From assembly GCF_003946305.1 (NCBI RefSeq), contig NZ_RHNS01000010.1, positions 39,447 to 103,446 on the forward strand: a stretch of 64,000 nt of DNA. Reading direction: 5' to 3'. The notes under the pieces are model-generated. The model was not told where the DNA came from. It did not search any database and worked only from the letters and a program-made list of their open reading frames with translations. Below are positions 50,219 through 59,017 of this stretch, piece by piece. This stretch comes from Lacticaseibacillus porcinae (GTDB taxonomy: Bacteria; Bacillota; Bacilli; Lactobacillales; Lactobacillaceae). The first letter of the stretch is position 1; every line of letters starts with the position of its first letter. The position numbers were made by a program, and so were the translations under genes.

Positions 50219-50233
50219 GAGTTGCTCCTTATC

Positions 50234-50247
50234 AGTCGTGCACGATT
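50234..50247. promoter_or_regulatory. MarR-type operator before the marR gene
   Basis: AGTCGTGCACGATT carries the same palindrome as 49756-49765. A promoter TTGCCA-17-TATATT lies just upstream, so bound MarR would block the transcription start. Confidence 0.75.
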
Positions 50248-50367
50248 GAGATTAATATACGCCAAATAGGTCAATGTGGCAAGGGAAGAGTGCAATAAAA
50301 AGTTTTCTCGCTAAACTGGTCCCATAAAAAGTCGCGTTACTGGCCCTTTTAGAATTGAACTGGCTTG

Positions 50368-51717
50368 CTATACTTTGAATTGTTCCCAAGCATCAGCTAA
50401 AGCTTTGACGCCATTGATGATGGTTTCATCGCTAGTTTGGCGGAAGCTGAAGATCACGCTAGGGTAGGCAGGGTGTAAGTTGTGCCAGCAGCGATCAGGA
50501 TCGACTAATCCGATACCAGCGTGAGCAGCTTGTTGAATGAAGTCAGTCGCGTCGCTGCCATCAGGTAAGCGTAATGTCACAAAACTCCCAGCGCCTGTGC
50601 CCATCGGTGACAAATGATGACCAAAGTATTGATACAGCGTGTCTAACAATAGCTTTCGACGGTTTTGATAAACCACAGTTAGTTGTCTCAAGTAGCGCTC
50701 TAAATCGTCGCTTTGAATCATTTGGGCCAAGATCCGTTGCTGAAGTTGGGAGTTTCGATTCGGTAATTTTCCATAAACACCGCGATAAGTCATCACTAAG
50801 TCAGAAGGAAGGACTAAAATGCCGGCACATAACGAAGCACCAAGCGTTTCATCGAAATTTGTATAGTAGAAGCACCGCTCGCCGTTGAGAAAATGATGGA
50901 TTGCCGGTGCAGATTCGCCATCGTATTGTAAGGTGCCATCGGTGTCCAGCTCAATGAAATAACAATTGGTAGCCTTCAGTTCGTCAGCAAATTGTTGTCG
51001 GGCCTGCGTGTCCATGCCGAAACCATCTGGAAAGTTATGTGTTGGATTTAGCACATAGCCACCAGCTTTTGGTAAATGAGTCAGCGCTTGAAATCGGTGT
51101 GTGGGAATCCCTAACGTTTTCCAAACTTCACTGGCATTCGGTGCAATAGGTTCAGCGACGCCTAATCCAGAGTTTTGTAGATCAGGCAGAAGATGGGCAA
51201 TGATATTGGCCGCTTCGTTGAAACCGCTGGTGACAATGATTTGATCAGCAGTGACATGCAGATGTTTCAATCGCGCTAAATAGTTGACCAGTTGTTCACG
51301 ATAAGTGCGGTCGCCGCCGAGTGGTTGAATGTGTGGAATACCTTGTTGTAAAACACGCAATTCTGCTGCTTGCCAAGCTTGAGTCGGGAATAACTGCATC
51401 GCGTCGTGCTGATCGGTGAAATCATAGGCAAATGTTGTTGCTTGCACAGTAGGGGCAGCACTTGGCGTCACCACGAAGGGCAAATGGTGCGTCACGTGAT
51501 ACCCGCTGGCAGGCATACTGGTGAGGTAACCTTCAGCGACTAACTCTGCATAGGCGTGATCAATGGTATTGCGGCTAACCGCCAGTTGTTGCGCTAAAAA
51601 CCGGGTACTTGGCATCAAAGCCCCAGGACGTCTGACACCAGTTTCAATTTCAGCACGAATCTGATGATAAAGCTGTTGGTAGATTTTTTCTCCAGCATTG
51701 CGATCGATCGTTATCAT
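50368..51717 (-). CDS. MocR-type regulator (GntR helix plus aminotransferase-like domain)
   Basis: This 449-residue protein has an N-terminal GntR winged helix (PSTRFLAQQLAVSRNTIDHAY) and a C-terminal fold-type I aminotransferase domain, as in PdxR/MocR regulators. The usual PLP-lysine region is hard to place by eye (FYYTNFDETLGASLCAGILV). I chose the ATG at 51717 after TAGAGGG. It is divergent from the azoreductase gene, its most likely target. Confidence 0.85.
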   Translation of the reverse strand: MITIDRNAGEKIYQQLYHQIRAEIETGVRRPGALMPSTRFLAQQLAVSRNTIDHAYAELVAEGYLTSMPASGYHVTHHLPFVVTPSAAPTVQATTFAYDFTDQHDAMQLFPTQAWQAAELRVLQQGIPHIQPLGGDRTYREQLVNYLARLKHLHVTADQIIVTSGFNEAANIIAHLLPDLQNSGLGVAEPIAPNASEVWKTLGIPTHRFQALTHLPKAGGYVLNPTHNFPDGFGMDTQARQQFADELKATNCYFIELDTDGTLQYDGESAPAIHHFLNGERCFYYTNFDETLGASLCAGILVLPSDLVMTYRGVYGKLPNRNSQLQQRILAQMIQSDDLERYLRQLTVVYQNRRKLLLDTLYQYFGHHLSPMGTGAGSFVTLRLPDGSDATDFIQQAAHAGIGLVDPDRCWHNLHPAYPSVIFSFRQTSDETIINGVKALADAWEQFKV

Positions 51718-51756
51718 GGTTATCCCTCTATTAATTAGTTTGAAAGGAAGACTTTT

Positions 51757-52365
51757 ATGAATATTTTGATTATTAATGCACACCCAGATTATACCAATGC
51801 GTTGCGGGGTACCAAGCAACTGGCAGATTACACGGAAAAGCAGATCAAACAACAACTACCAGATGCACATATTGAGCATTTACCGTTGTATGCACCTGAA
51901 GTGACGATCCCTGAGATCACTGCTGAAAATTTAAACGACCCAAGTTTGATCGATGCGCAACAAAATGAATTGATCGCGCAGTGGAAGCGCGCGGACTTGA
52001 TCATGATCTTCATGCCACTGCATAATTTTAACATTGTCAGTCGCTTGAAAGACTATATCGACAATATTTTGATCGCGAACAAGACCTTCAAGTATACCGC
52101 AGATGGTTCCGTTGGGTTGCTCGATGGCAAACAAAAAGTCGCTTATATCCAAACTAGCGGCAGTGACTATGAACATGATATCCGCTATGTGAACGCGGAT
52201 ATTGCACCGCATTATATGCGGACGATTTTGAATTTCATGGGTATTGCTAAAATGGAATTGATCCGTGCAGAAGGGTTGGACTTGATCGAAAACGATAAAC
52301 AAGCGATTCTTGAAGACACGAAGCAAACGTTAGCTAAATACATTCAAACCGTGGCCACCGCCTGA
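51757..52365 (+). CDS. FMN-dependent NADH-azoreductase / quinone reductase
   Basis: This 202-residue flavodoxin-fold enzyme starts MNILIINAHPDYTNALRG and has MPLHNFNIVSRLKDYID, the FMN-binding region of AzoR-like proteins. It reduces quinones and azo compounds by two electrons. It follows GAAAGGAAG and is divergent from the MocR-type regulator. Confidence 0.88.
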   Translation: MNILIINAHPDYTNALRGTKQLADYTEKQIKQQLPDAHIEHLPLYAPEVTIPEITAENLNDPSLIDAQQNELIAQWKRADLIMIFMPLHNFNIVSRLKDYIDNILIANKTFKYTADGSVGLLDGKQKVAYIQTSGSDYEHDIRYVNADIAPHYMRTILNFMGIAKMELIRAEGLDLIENDKQAILEDTKQTLAKYIQTVATA

Positions 52366-52392
52366 TCAGGCCACGACACCTTTGATAAGTTG

Positions 52393-52425
52393 CCTCCAGA
52401 TAATAATAGTCTGGAGGTTTCTTTT
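52393..52425 (+). terminator. Azoreductase terminator
   Basis: CCTCCAGA/TCTGGAGG is followed by a T-rich tail. Confidence 0.8.
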
Positions 52426-52490
52426 TGCTTGAAATTTGCCAGAATTCAATTATTGGTAGACACTTTCGATAATTCAAAGGGGGGTCGTAG

Positions 52491-53111
52491 ATGGGAAAGC
52501 AGGTTTTTGTTGAAGGTGAGATCTTACTGACGGATCGTATGGCTACGGTGAACTTTGCTGGACGTTCACACATCATGCGTCAGACGTTAGTAATACCCAC
52601 GCGGATTGATGTGACTGGTGGCGCACGACTACATTTTCTACCTTGGGTGCTAGTACCGACGTGGATTCAAGGCGACTGGCGATCAGGTGAACATTGGCGT
52701 TTTGTCGGTCAGACAATTAAAAATACTGCCATCTTGCCGTTAAGTGAGGTGACCACCGTTTTAGCAGAATCACGCGCAATGCGTGAAGCTATTGCCCGGC
52801 TGACGATCACTTGGGTCACACAACATCAAGAACAACATTCATTAAAGGCGATTGCACCGATCACTGCCAGTTTTGTCGCGGGTAAAATCACAGCGCAAAC
52901 TTGGTATGCGAAAGTGGCGTTTGAAGCTGGTGTTCATGCACCATTAGTGGCATCCGGCCATGAGCTCAGTGAGCGACTGATTTGGTTAAATCGGATCGTG
53001 GCCTCCAAAACATTACCGACGCTGACACTATGTGCGGTAACGCAGACGACAAAAATAGCAACGGGTTCGTTCATGGCAGAGACCTTTGATCGCAATGAGA
53101 TCCCGTGGTAG
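52491..53111 (+). CDS. Protein of unknown function (206 residues)
   Basis: This soluble 206-residue protein has no signal or membrane segment. It has a beta-rich N-terminal half (VNFAGRSHIMRQTLVIPTRI) and a helical middle. It starts at ATG after AAGGGGGG. I do not recognise a family. It stands alone with its own terminator. Confidence 0.7.
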   Translation: MGKQVFVEGEILLTDRMATVNFAGRSHIMRQTLVIPTRIDVTGGARLHFLPWVLVPTWIQGDWRSGEHWRFVGQTIKNTAILPLSEVTTVLAESRAMREAIARLTITWVTQHQEQHSLKAIAPITASFVAGKITAQTWYAKVAFEAGVHAPLVASGHELSERLIWLNRIVASKTLPTLTLCAVTQTTKIATGSFMAETFDRNEIPW

Positions 53112-53137
53112 TGAATGGTTAACATTAATGTCAAAAA

Positions 53138-53169
53138 ATCACCCTTCGAAATCCGTTTCGAAGGGTGAT
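53138..53169. terminator. Two-way terminator
   Basis: ATCACCCTTCGAAA/TTTCGAAGGGTGAT forms a perfect 14-bp stem. On the minus strand it is followed by T6, serving the HAD gene. Confidence 0.9.
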
Positions 53170-53171
53170 CG

Positions 53172-53187
53172 TGTTTCACGTGGAACT
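53172..53187. other. parS-like site 3
   Basis: TGTTTCACGTGGAACT matches a known Bacillota parS form (TGTTTCACGTGGAACA) at 15 of 16 positions. It overlaps the stop codon of the HAD gene. Confidence 0.75.
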
Positions 53188-53977
53188 AACCAAAAATTTT
53201 CTCTAAATAAGCGAGCACACCGGCGTGATTATTGTCGATGGTATGATCATCGGCGATAGCCGCGACTTGAGGTGAGGCGTTTTGCATGGCGACGCCTAAA
53301 CCGACTTCTTGTAGCATTTCTAAGTCGTTGCCACCATCACCAAAGGCACACATTTCACTTAAATCAATGCCAAGGCTTTCACCTAAACGCTTGAGTCCGG
53401 TGGCTTTGTTAACCCCTGGTTGGATCACATCGATATCGCCGTGGCCGCTTGATGTTGGCACTGCTAAGCCTTTAGTGGCTTCAGCAATTTGTTTGAGGAT
53501 CTCGTCGGTTTTTTCTGGAGGGCAGCCCATGGCGAACTTCAAGATCTCATCATCTGGACGGTCTTCAAAGGTGTCGACAGCAAGCAGGTGGGTGTAGTAG
53601 TGCCGCGTTTCATCGATCCAAGCTTGGCCTTCTTGCTTGCGAATATAAGCACTTTTAACACCGCAAATCGCTAGTTTCAATTCTGGGATCTGTAATAAAG
53701 CATCAAGGACTTGTTGGGCGGGTTCAGGCTCAAAAGTTGACGCAAATAACTCGCTATCAGCAGTGCCGCAGTAAGCACCGTTCTCCGCTAAAAATAAGAC
53801 ATCAGGCTGATCAAAGAAGGTCTTCAACTGATAATATTGATTGCCTGATGCGACGACGAAGCGAGTGCCTTGGGCTTGCATTTTGGCATAAATCTGGTTA
53901 AAGCGTTCGCGGTCATAAGTTTTTGCGTCATTTAAGAAAGTGCCATCCATATCGACGGCGATCAGTTTAGGGATCAT
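53186..53977 (-). CDS. HAD-superfamily phosphatase, Cof type
   Basis: This 263-residue sugar-phosphatase-like protein has all four motifs: VDMDGTFLND, VVASGN (motif II), K of the lysine region, and FGDGGNDLEMLQ. I chose the ATG at 53977 (MIPKLIAVDMDG) after GCGAGGTT. The substrate is unknown. Confidence 0.88.
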   Translation of the reverse strand: MIPKLIAVDMDGTFLNDAKTYDRERFNQIYAKMQAQGTRFVVASGNQYYQLKTFFDQPDVLFLAENGAYCGTADSELFASTFEPEPAQQVLDALLQIPELKLAICGVKSAYIRKQEGQAWIDETRHYYTHLLAVDTFEDRPDDEILKFAMGCPPEKTDEILKQIAEATKGLAVPTSSGHGDIDVIQPGVNKATGLKRLGESLGIDLSEMCAFGDGGNDLEMLQEVGLGVAMQNASPQVAAIADDHTIDNNHAGVLAYLEKIFG

Positions 53978-54414
53978 GGGATAACCTCGCATTGCTTGAT
54001 TGATATATATTCAGTGTACCATGCGAGATAACGGTTTCAAAATCGTGTTCAGAACGATCGACCCGGTCCACTAGATGCCTTTAGAAAACCACTGAAAATC
54101 AAAAAAGCCGCCATGGGCTTGGCGGCCAAAAAGGGTTGGGGTTCACTTTGGAGGAGTGAACTGTGAACTGGCGGGCACCAGTTCAACAGAGAAAATGAAA
54201 AAGTGGGGTAGAAATAAGGGGGTAGCTCATTTCTATGTTGTTTATACTACCGGTGAGTTGTGACGAAAGTGTGATGCAAAAATAGCAACTTTGTGTCAAA
54301 TTTGCATGAAATAAATAGCGCTTACAAGATTTAAACAAAACCACCATTTTGTCTAAAGCCAAGTTAAGGGCCGCCGCGTTAACATAAAACTGTAATCAGA
54401 AAGGAAGAGCAAAT
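53978..54414. other. 437-bp leader region with stacked hairpins and a cre-like site
   Basis: There is no gene here. A hairpin GCCGCC/GGCGGC (about 54109-54127) and the stems GTTCACT/AGTGAAC and TGAACTGG/CCAGTTCA (about 54139-54194) are close together and may be a small RNA or terminators. AAATAGCGCTTACA (54313-54326) resembles a cre site with two mismatches and may link oleate hydratase expression to CcpA. Confidence 0.45.
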
Positions 54415-54540
54415 ATGAAAAAATTTCTGACCTTTACCGCTTTGGCGGTCACTTTAGCAGCTGCGGCAGGTTTTTACTCTGCCAAGAAAATGGAACTGTT
54501 TAAAACTGATGAGCACGACTACGACGAGTTTGAAGCATAG
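54415..54540 (+). CDS. Small exported or membrane-anchored peptide (41 residues)
   Basis: MKKFLTFTALAVTLAAAAGF is a signal-anchor-like helix, followed by a charged acidic tail (TDEHDYDEFEA). The ribosome site GAAAGGAAG is strong. It ends 12 nt before the oleate hydratase start, so they form an operon. I do not recognise a family. It may anchor or assist the peripheral membrane enzyme that follows. Confidence 0.7.
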   Translation: MKKFLTFTALAVTLAAAAGFYSAKKMELFKTDEHDYDEFEA

Positions 54541-54552
54541 GAGGCTTTGAGT

Positions 54553-56247
54553 ATGGTGAAATCAAAAGCAATCATGATCGGTGCCGGCTTAGCCAACATG
54601 GCCGCTGCCGTTTATTTAATTCAAGAAGCCCATTGGGATGGTCAAGCGATCACTTTTTATTCAATTGATGATCACGGGTCAAACGATGGTGCCGTCACTT
54701 TAGATACTGTCGATGAATATTGGAACAAGAATCATCCGATGGAAAATAATCTCGGCTATGTCGCACGCGGTGGGCGGATGCTGAACTATCGGACTTATGT
54801 TGATTTAATGGATTTGTTGTCACGTATTCCATCGGCGACTGAACCGAATATGAATGCTGCCGAAGATACCCGCGAATTCGATGCGGCGCACCGGACTTTT
54901 GATAAGGCGCGTTTGTTGCAAGGTGGCAAAGGGATCATCGACGCCGGCAAGCTCGGATTAGACAACAAAGATCGCATGTTGTTGACGAAGCTGATCATGA
55001 TGGGTGACGCTGAAGAAGAAAAACTCGACAATGTCACCATTGCGGAATACTTCAAGGAATCCCCACATATGTTCCAAACCAACTTCTGGTACATGTGGGA
55101 AACTACCTTTGCTTTCCGGGTGCAAAGTTCTGCCCAAGAATTACGGCGTTACATGCACATGATGATCTACGAATTCACGCAAATCGAGCATTTAGTCGGC
55201 GTCAACCGTACGCGCTACAACCAGTTTGAATCGATCATGTTGCCATTGATCAACTATTTGAAAGATCAAAACGTCAACATCGTTTTGAACAAGCGTGTCA
55301 CTGATATGACTTTCAAAGACACCAAAATGGGTGATGAAATCACCGTCACTGGCTTGCAAATGACGGATACGGAATCAGGTGAAGAAGAATTCGTTGAGGT
55401 CGATGCTGATACCGCAGTGATCTTCACCAATGGCTCAATCACTGATTCAGCAACGCAAGGCGATATGGACCACCCAGCGGCGGAAAACATGGACTATGGT
55501 GCGGCGGCTGGTTTGTGGAAGAACATTGCCGGCAAGTTCTACAACTTAGGGAATCCCGACAAATTCTTTGCTGATCGCAATGCTTCTGAATGGGTCAGCT
55601 TCACGTTGACGTCAAAAGACCACTTGTTGCTTAACGAAATTGCGCGGATCACCACGCAAGTCCCAGGCAATGCGTTGAATTCCTTCTTGTCGACGACTGC
55701 AATCACTGATCTCGGTCAACAAGATGTCAACATGTCCATTGTGGTGCACCATCAACCGCACTTCACCACGCAAAAGCCTAACGAAACCGTGCTTTGGGGT
55801 TACTTCTTGTATCCACGCCGTCACGGGGAATTCGTCGACAAGCCATATATTGAAATGACTGGTCGCGAAATGGCAGAAGAATTGATCGGCCAATTGTCTA
55901 AAGTTGATCCTGGCCCTGTGAACATTATGACGAAAAAAGATGCCATCATGGATGCCATCATCAACAACATTCCAGTTTACATGCCATATGCTTCAGCGCT
56001 GTTCAACAATCGTGCCAAAGCTGATCGGCCTAAGGTCATTCCAGCACATTCTACTAACTTAGCCTTCACAGGTGAATTTGTGGAACAACCATTCCAGATG
56101 ATCTTTACGGAACAATCTGCGGTACGTTCTGGTGAAATTGCCGCTTATCACTTCGCAGGCTTGCCAATGAGCAAGTTAGTCAAGACCCCTCGCTATGATA
56201 AAGATCTGAAGACTTTGGCTAAGGCCACCAAGAAGATGTTTAGCTGA
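54553..56247 (+). CDS. ohyA: Oleate hydratase (myosin-cross-reactive antigen family)
   Basis: This 564-residue FAD enzyme adds water to the cis-9 double bond of oleic and linoleic acid, giving 10-hydroxy fatty acids. It detoxifies free fatty acids. The FAD motif is IGAGLANMAAAVYL and the family stretches MENNLGYVARGGRMLNYRTY and QSSAQELRRYMHMMIYEF are present. The ATG at 54553 follows AGGAGG. It lies behind a small membrane peptide gene. Confidence 0.96.
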   Translation: MVKSKAIMIGAGLANMAAAVYLIQEAHWDGQAITFYSIDDHGSNDGAVTLDTVDEYWNKNHPMENNLGYVARGGRMLNYRTYVDLMDLLSRIPSATEPNMNAAEDTREFDAAHRTFDKARLLQGGKGIIDAGKLGLDNKDRMLLTKLIMMGDAEEEKLDNVTIAEYFKESPHMFQTNFWYMWETTFAFRVQSSAQELRRYMHMMIYEFTQIEHLVGVNRTRYNQFESIMLPLINYLKDQNVNIVLNKRVTDMTFKDTKMGDEITVTGLQMTDTESGEEEFVEVDADTAVIFTNGSITDSATQGDMDHPAAENMDYGAAAGLWKNIAGKFYNLGNPDKFFADRNASEWVSFTLTSKDHLLLNEIARITTQVPGNALNSFLSTTAITDLGQQDVNMSIVVHHQPHFTTQKPNETVLWGYFLYPRRHGEFVDKPYIEMTGREMAEELIGQLSKVDPGPVNIMTKKDAIMDAIINNIPVYMPYASALFNNRAKADRPKVIPAHSTNLAFTGEFVEQPFQMIFTEQSAVRSGEIAAYHFAGLPMSKLVKTPRYDKDLKTLAKATKKMFS

Positions 56248-56272
56248 GGCTTTGCGGAATCGCGTTTATACG

Positions 56273-56314
56273 AAAGCAGTCGTCAACGCTTTTGAGTTGG
56301 CGACTGCTTTTTCG
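56273..56314 (+). terminator. Oleate hydratase terminator
   Basis: AAAGCAGTCG/CGACTGCTTT with an inner AAC/GTT is followed by a T run. Confidence 0.85.
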
Positions 56315-56362
56315 TGCAATTCAGCGATTCGGTGTTACAATATTCGGCAAGGAGGGACAGTC

Positions 56363-56914
56363 ATGATCACAAAATCTGAATTACAAACCCAACTTGCGCA
56401 AACCGTTCAAGAGGTGTTGACCGCTGCCAAATTGCATAAAGGCGACTTGTTCGTCCTTGGCTGTACTACCAGTGAAGTGGTTGGCGGCCACATTGGAAAA
56501 GCCTCAAATCCTGAAGTCGGGGAATGGATCGTCCAAACCGTGCTCGATCAATTGCGACCATTAGGCATTGAACTTGCTGTGCAAGGTTGTGAGCATATCA
56601 ATCGCTCATGTGCAGTGGAACGACGCGTTGCTCGGGCTAATCATTTTGAAATCGTCAATGTGGTGCCTGGCATCCATGCTGGTGGATCAGCTTCAATGGC
56701 GGCGTTCAAATTATTTGATGATCCAGTGGAAGTGGAGCATATTTCAGCTCAAGCTGGAATTGACATCGGCGACACCAGCATCGGCATGCATGTGCAATTT
56801 GTCCAAGTGCCAGTCCGTCCTAGTCAAACGGAACTCGGTGGGGCGCATGTCACAGCGCTGCGCAGTCGTCCAAAGTATGTCGGCGGCAGTCGCGCCCAAT
56901 ATCTCGAATTATAG
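56363..56914 (+). CDS. UPF0340 / TIGR01440 family protein
   Basis: This 183-residue protein of the conserved YwlG-like family has LGCTTSEVVGGHIGK, QGCEHINRSCAVER and NVVPGIHAGGSASMAAF. The role is unknown. The ATG at 56363 follows AAGGAGGG. Confidence 0.9.
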   Translation: MITKSELQTQLAQTVQEVLTAAKLHKGDLFVLGCTTSEVVGGHIGKASNPEVGEWIVQTVLDQLRPLGIELAVQGCEHINRSCAVERRVARANHFEIVNVVPGIHAGGSASMAAFKLFDDPVEVEHISAQAGIDIGDTSIGMHVQFVQVPVRPSQTELGGAHVTALRSRPKYVGGSRAQYLEL

Positions 56915-56916
56915 TC

Positions 56917-56951
56917 AAAATGTCGCAGGTCAAAAGCTTGCGACATTTTTA
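56917..56951. terminator. Two-way terminator
   Basis: AAAATGTCGCA/TGCGACATTTT lies between convergent genes. Confidence 0.85.
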
Positions 56952-56953
56952 GG

Positions 56954-57535
56954 TTAATCATTCACATGGTAATGACCGGCAACGTTTGAAGATGCTGCTA
57001 GAAATTCCAAACCTGTGCCTTGGATCCAAGACTTAAAGCCGATTGCATTGATCGCGTCGTTCAACGCGTAATCACTATCAGTATGCGGTAAATCCGCTAA
57101 GCCAAATAAGTCGTGCACCGGCAAGTTCCCTGGATTTAGCAGGAAATATTGTCCTGCCACCGCGCTTGGAATATGCAAATAACAAGTGAGATCAGAGGTG
57201 ACCACATGCAACAAGGTGCGATAAATAGGGCCAGGGTGACTGCCTAACAGAAAGTCTTGGTTGTAGTCGTATTGATCGACGAAAACATCGATGGCAGTCG
57301 GTACCAAACTCAGATTTTTGTGCAGTTGTTGATGTAACACCAAGCGATCAGTTTCGACATGTAGCGAAATATCTGACATCACATATTTCAAAAAGCCCAT
57401 CATACCAGCCTTAGGAATCGTGCGCTTGCCGGAAACTAAGGTACCGCATAGTAAGACACGATGATTCAATAATCGCGGATCGTCGGGAAGGGTCAGCAAT
57501 TGTGGTTGCTTCAAATCAGTTTGAATGGTTGTCAT
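56954..57535 (-). CDS. Protein of unknown function (193 residues)
   Basis: This soluble protein has no membrane segment or signal (HRVLLCGTLVSGKRTIPKAG ... FEFLAASSNVAGHYHVND-like end). I do not recognise a family. Its ATG overlaps the stop of the upstream small membrane protein gene by one base, so it is translationally coupled. It is the last gene of the array behind the sensor kinase/LytTR pair. Confidence 0.7.
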   Translation of the reverse strand: MTTIQTDLKQPQLLTLPDDPRLLNHRVLLCGTLVSGKRTIPKAGMMGFLKYVMSDISLHVETDRLVLHQQLHKNLSLVPTAIDVFVDQYDYNQDFLLGSHPGPIYRTLLHVVTSDLTCYLHIPSAVAGQYFLLNPGNLPVHDLFGLADLPHTDSDYALNDAINAIGFKSWIQGTGLEFLAASSNVAGHYHVND

Positions 57536-57738
57536 CAGTCAAACGCCCCCGTTAAAATCGCGATCCCTAAGATCAACAGCAAGGCGCCAAAGAAAAAGCC
57601 ATAGAAATTGGCGTACATGATAAATGGTGACGTGTTTTTGTCACCGTGATGTTTGACTTGTTTAAACTGTCGGACACCGGCAACAAATTGCCAACACCCG
57701 AGTAAGATCACGACGATCCCTGCTAATTTCTCCCACAT
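57535..57738 (-). CDS. Two-helix membrane protein, paralogue 1 (67 residues)
   Basis: MWEKLAGIVVILLGCWQFVA and NFYGFFFGALLLILGIAILT are two membrane helices joined by a charged loop (RQFKQVKHHGDKNTSPF). It is clearly related to the next two genes: shared WEK, KxTSPF and FYGFFFG, ending LTGAxD. The ATG follows TTAGGAGGG. It may be an immunity-like or membrane-stress protein. No known family was recognised. Confidence 0.75.
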   Translation of the reverse strand: MWEKLAGIVVILLGCWQFVAGVRQFKQVKHHGDKNTSPFIMYANFYGFFFGALLLILGIAILTGAFD

Positions 57739-57748
57739 GATAACCCTC

Positions 57749-57955
57749 CTAATCAAGCGCCCCAGTTAATAACTGAACGGCCATCACGATCAACAACCCG
57801 CCGAAGAAAAAGCCATAAAAATCGGCGAAAGCAAAAAATGGGGAAGTGTGCTTCGTCGCATGTGTCGTGACGTCTTTGAAGGCACGATACGACGCGTAAA
57901 ACTCATAGAATCCCAACAAGATGCAAATGACGGCAATGACTTTCTCCCAGATCAT
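57749..57955 (-). CDS. Two-helix membrane protein, paralogue 2 (68 residues)
   Basis: MIWEKVIAVICILLGFYEFY and DFYGFFFGGLLIVMAVQLLT are the helices, with loop RAFKDVTTHATKHTSPF. It is closest to paralogue 1, which starts 10 nt after its stop. The ATG at 57955 follows AGGAGG with an 8-nt spacer. Confidence 0.75.
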   Translation of the reverse strand: MIWEKVIAVICILLGFYEFYASYRAFKDVTTHATKHTSPFFAFADFYGFFFGGLLIVMAVQLLTGALD

Positions 57956-58012
57956 CACTGGCACCTCCTACCCTGATTGACGCCTCAAGCATACAACGCG
58001 CGCACAAAAAAA

Positions 58013-58027
58013 GGCGCAACTTGCGCC
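58013..58027 (-). terminator. Terminator between paralogues 3 and 2
   Basis: GGCGCAA/TTGCGCC is followed by T7 on the minus strand. It separates the kinase-regulator-paralogue 3 unit from the genes below, which must be read by readthrough or another promoter. Confidence 0.85.
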
Positions 58028-58053
58028 AAACGTCACGAAATCGGGGCTGAACG

Positions 58054-58287
58054 TTAAAATTTCATCGTGAAAATGCTGTAGGCGGCACCTAACAGAATTA
58101 AACCGATCCCAATGCTGTAATAAATTGCAAAAGCAGAAAAGCCGCTAGTCGCGCGATTACCATGTTTGTGAATGCGTTGAAACTCTGTGTAACCGGAATA
58201 AAGCTCCCAAGCGGCCAGGAGTAAAACTGCGATCCCAGCTAATGGTTGCCAAATTGGTTGATTTAACGCAAAAATCGTATTAATCAT
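58054..58287 (-). CDS. Two-helix membrane protein, paralogue 3 (77 residues)
   Basis: This is the most diverged member of the trio. The first helix region is IWQPLAGIAVLLLAAWELYS, the loop is EFQRIHKHGNRATSGF, and the second helix is YYSIGIGLILLGAAYSIF. It shares helix spacing and the loop pattern HGN/D-xxTS with paralogues 1 and 2. Its start overlaps the end of the response regulator gene by 8 nt, so it is coupled to the regulatory pair. Confidence 0.75.
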   Translation of the reverse strand: MINTIFALNQPIWQPLAGIAVLLLAAWELYSGYTEFQRIHKHGNRATSGFSAFAIYYSIGIGLILLGAAYSIFTMKF

Positions 58288-59017
58288 GAGTGCCCTCCAA
58301 TAATTGTTTTAAGCTGGCAAGTTTGCGGAAGCTGACATCAATTTTGATACCATTAGTCATGATGGCAAGGCGGTTTTTGGTATCGACACGCTTTAGTTGA
58401 TCGAGATTGATCAAGCAACTTTTGTGACAGCGAAACAAGGTCGGGTACTTGGTGTTGATTGCCGTGAGGTTTCCGCGAAAACTGGCGATTTCGTTAGTCG
58501 CCATTAGTTCGATCGTATCTGAATCACTTGCCGAAACTTGTAAAGCGATCACTGAATCCAGCGGTAAAGCATTGACTTGCCCGCCTTGGGTATAAGCAAA
58601 TAGTTGCGGCGTATGTAATTGCCGTTGCGCGTGGCGCTTAGCAGCGGCAACTAAGGCTTGATGGATACGCGGTAAGGTGTCAGCATTTTTTTGAATCAGA
58701 TCCATCGGGGTGATTTGATTGGTTAAGATCAACAATGCAGCTTCTGGATGGCTGGTGATAAAAATAATTTCGGCAGTTAAACTGCGACTGCGAATGGCTT
58801 TAGCAACATCGATGCCAGAAAGGGTTTGACCAGATAATTCGATATCCAGTAAATATAAACTATCTTCTGGAGCCTCAGCGTCCAGTAGTGTATGCGCATC
58901 ACCTGTGGCCAGTTGTAATTTTGCGTCGAGGCCTTCGATCATACAAGTGGTTTGGACTTGTTGGACATAAGCATCGCGTTGTTGATCCGAATCTTCTAAT
59001 AAATAGATATTAAGCAT
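58280..59017 (-). CDS. LytTR-family response regulator
   Basis: This 245-residue protein has an N-terminal receiver (LEDSD acidic pocket; phospho-acceptor Asp in LYLLDIEL) and a C-terminal LytTR DNA-binding domain (LFRCHKSCLINLDQLKRVD). It is of the AgrA/ComE type used in peptide signalling. It overlaps the kinase gene by 8 nt and paralogue 3 by 8 nt. Confidence 0.93.
   Translation of the reverse strand: MLNIYLLEDSDQQRDAYVQQVQTTCMIEGLDAKLQLATGDAHTLLDAEAPEDSLYLLDIELSGQTLSGIDVAKAIRSRSLTAEIIFITSHPEAALLILTNQITPMDLIQKNADTLPRIHQALVAAAKRHAQRQLHTPQLFAYTQGGQVNALPLDSVIALQVSASDSDTIELMATNEIASFRGNLTAINTKYPTLFRCHKSCLINLDQLKRVDTKNRLAIMTNGIKIDVSFRKLASLKQLLEGTHD

Noticed and set aside
56954..58287. Calling the two-helix trio bacteriocin immunity proteins
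   Set aside because: Position behind a LytTR pair is suggestive, but no bacteriocin gene is adjacent and no immunity signature was seen.
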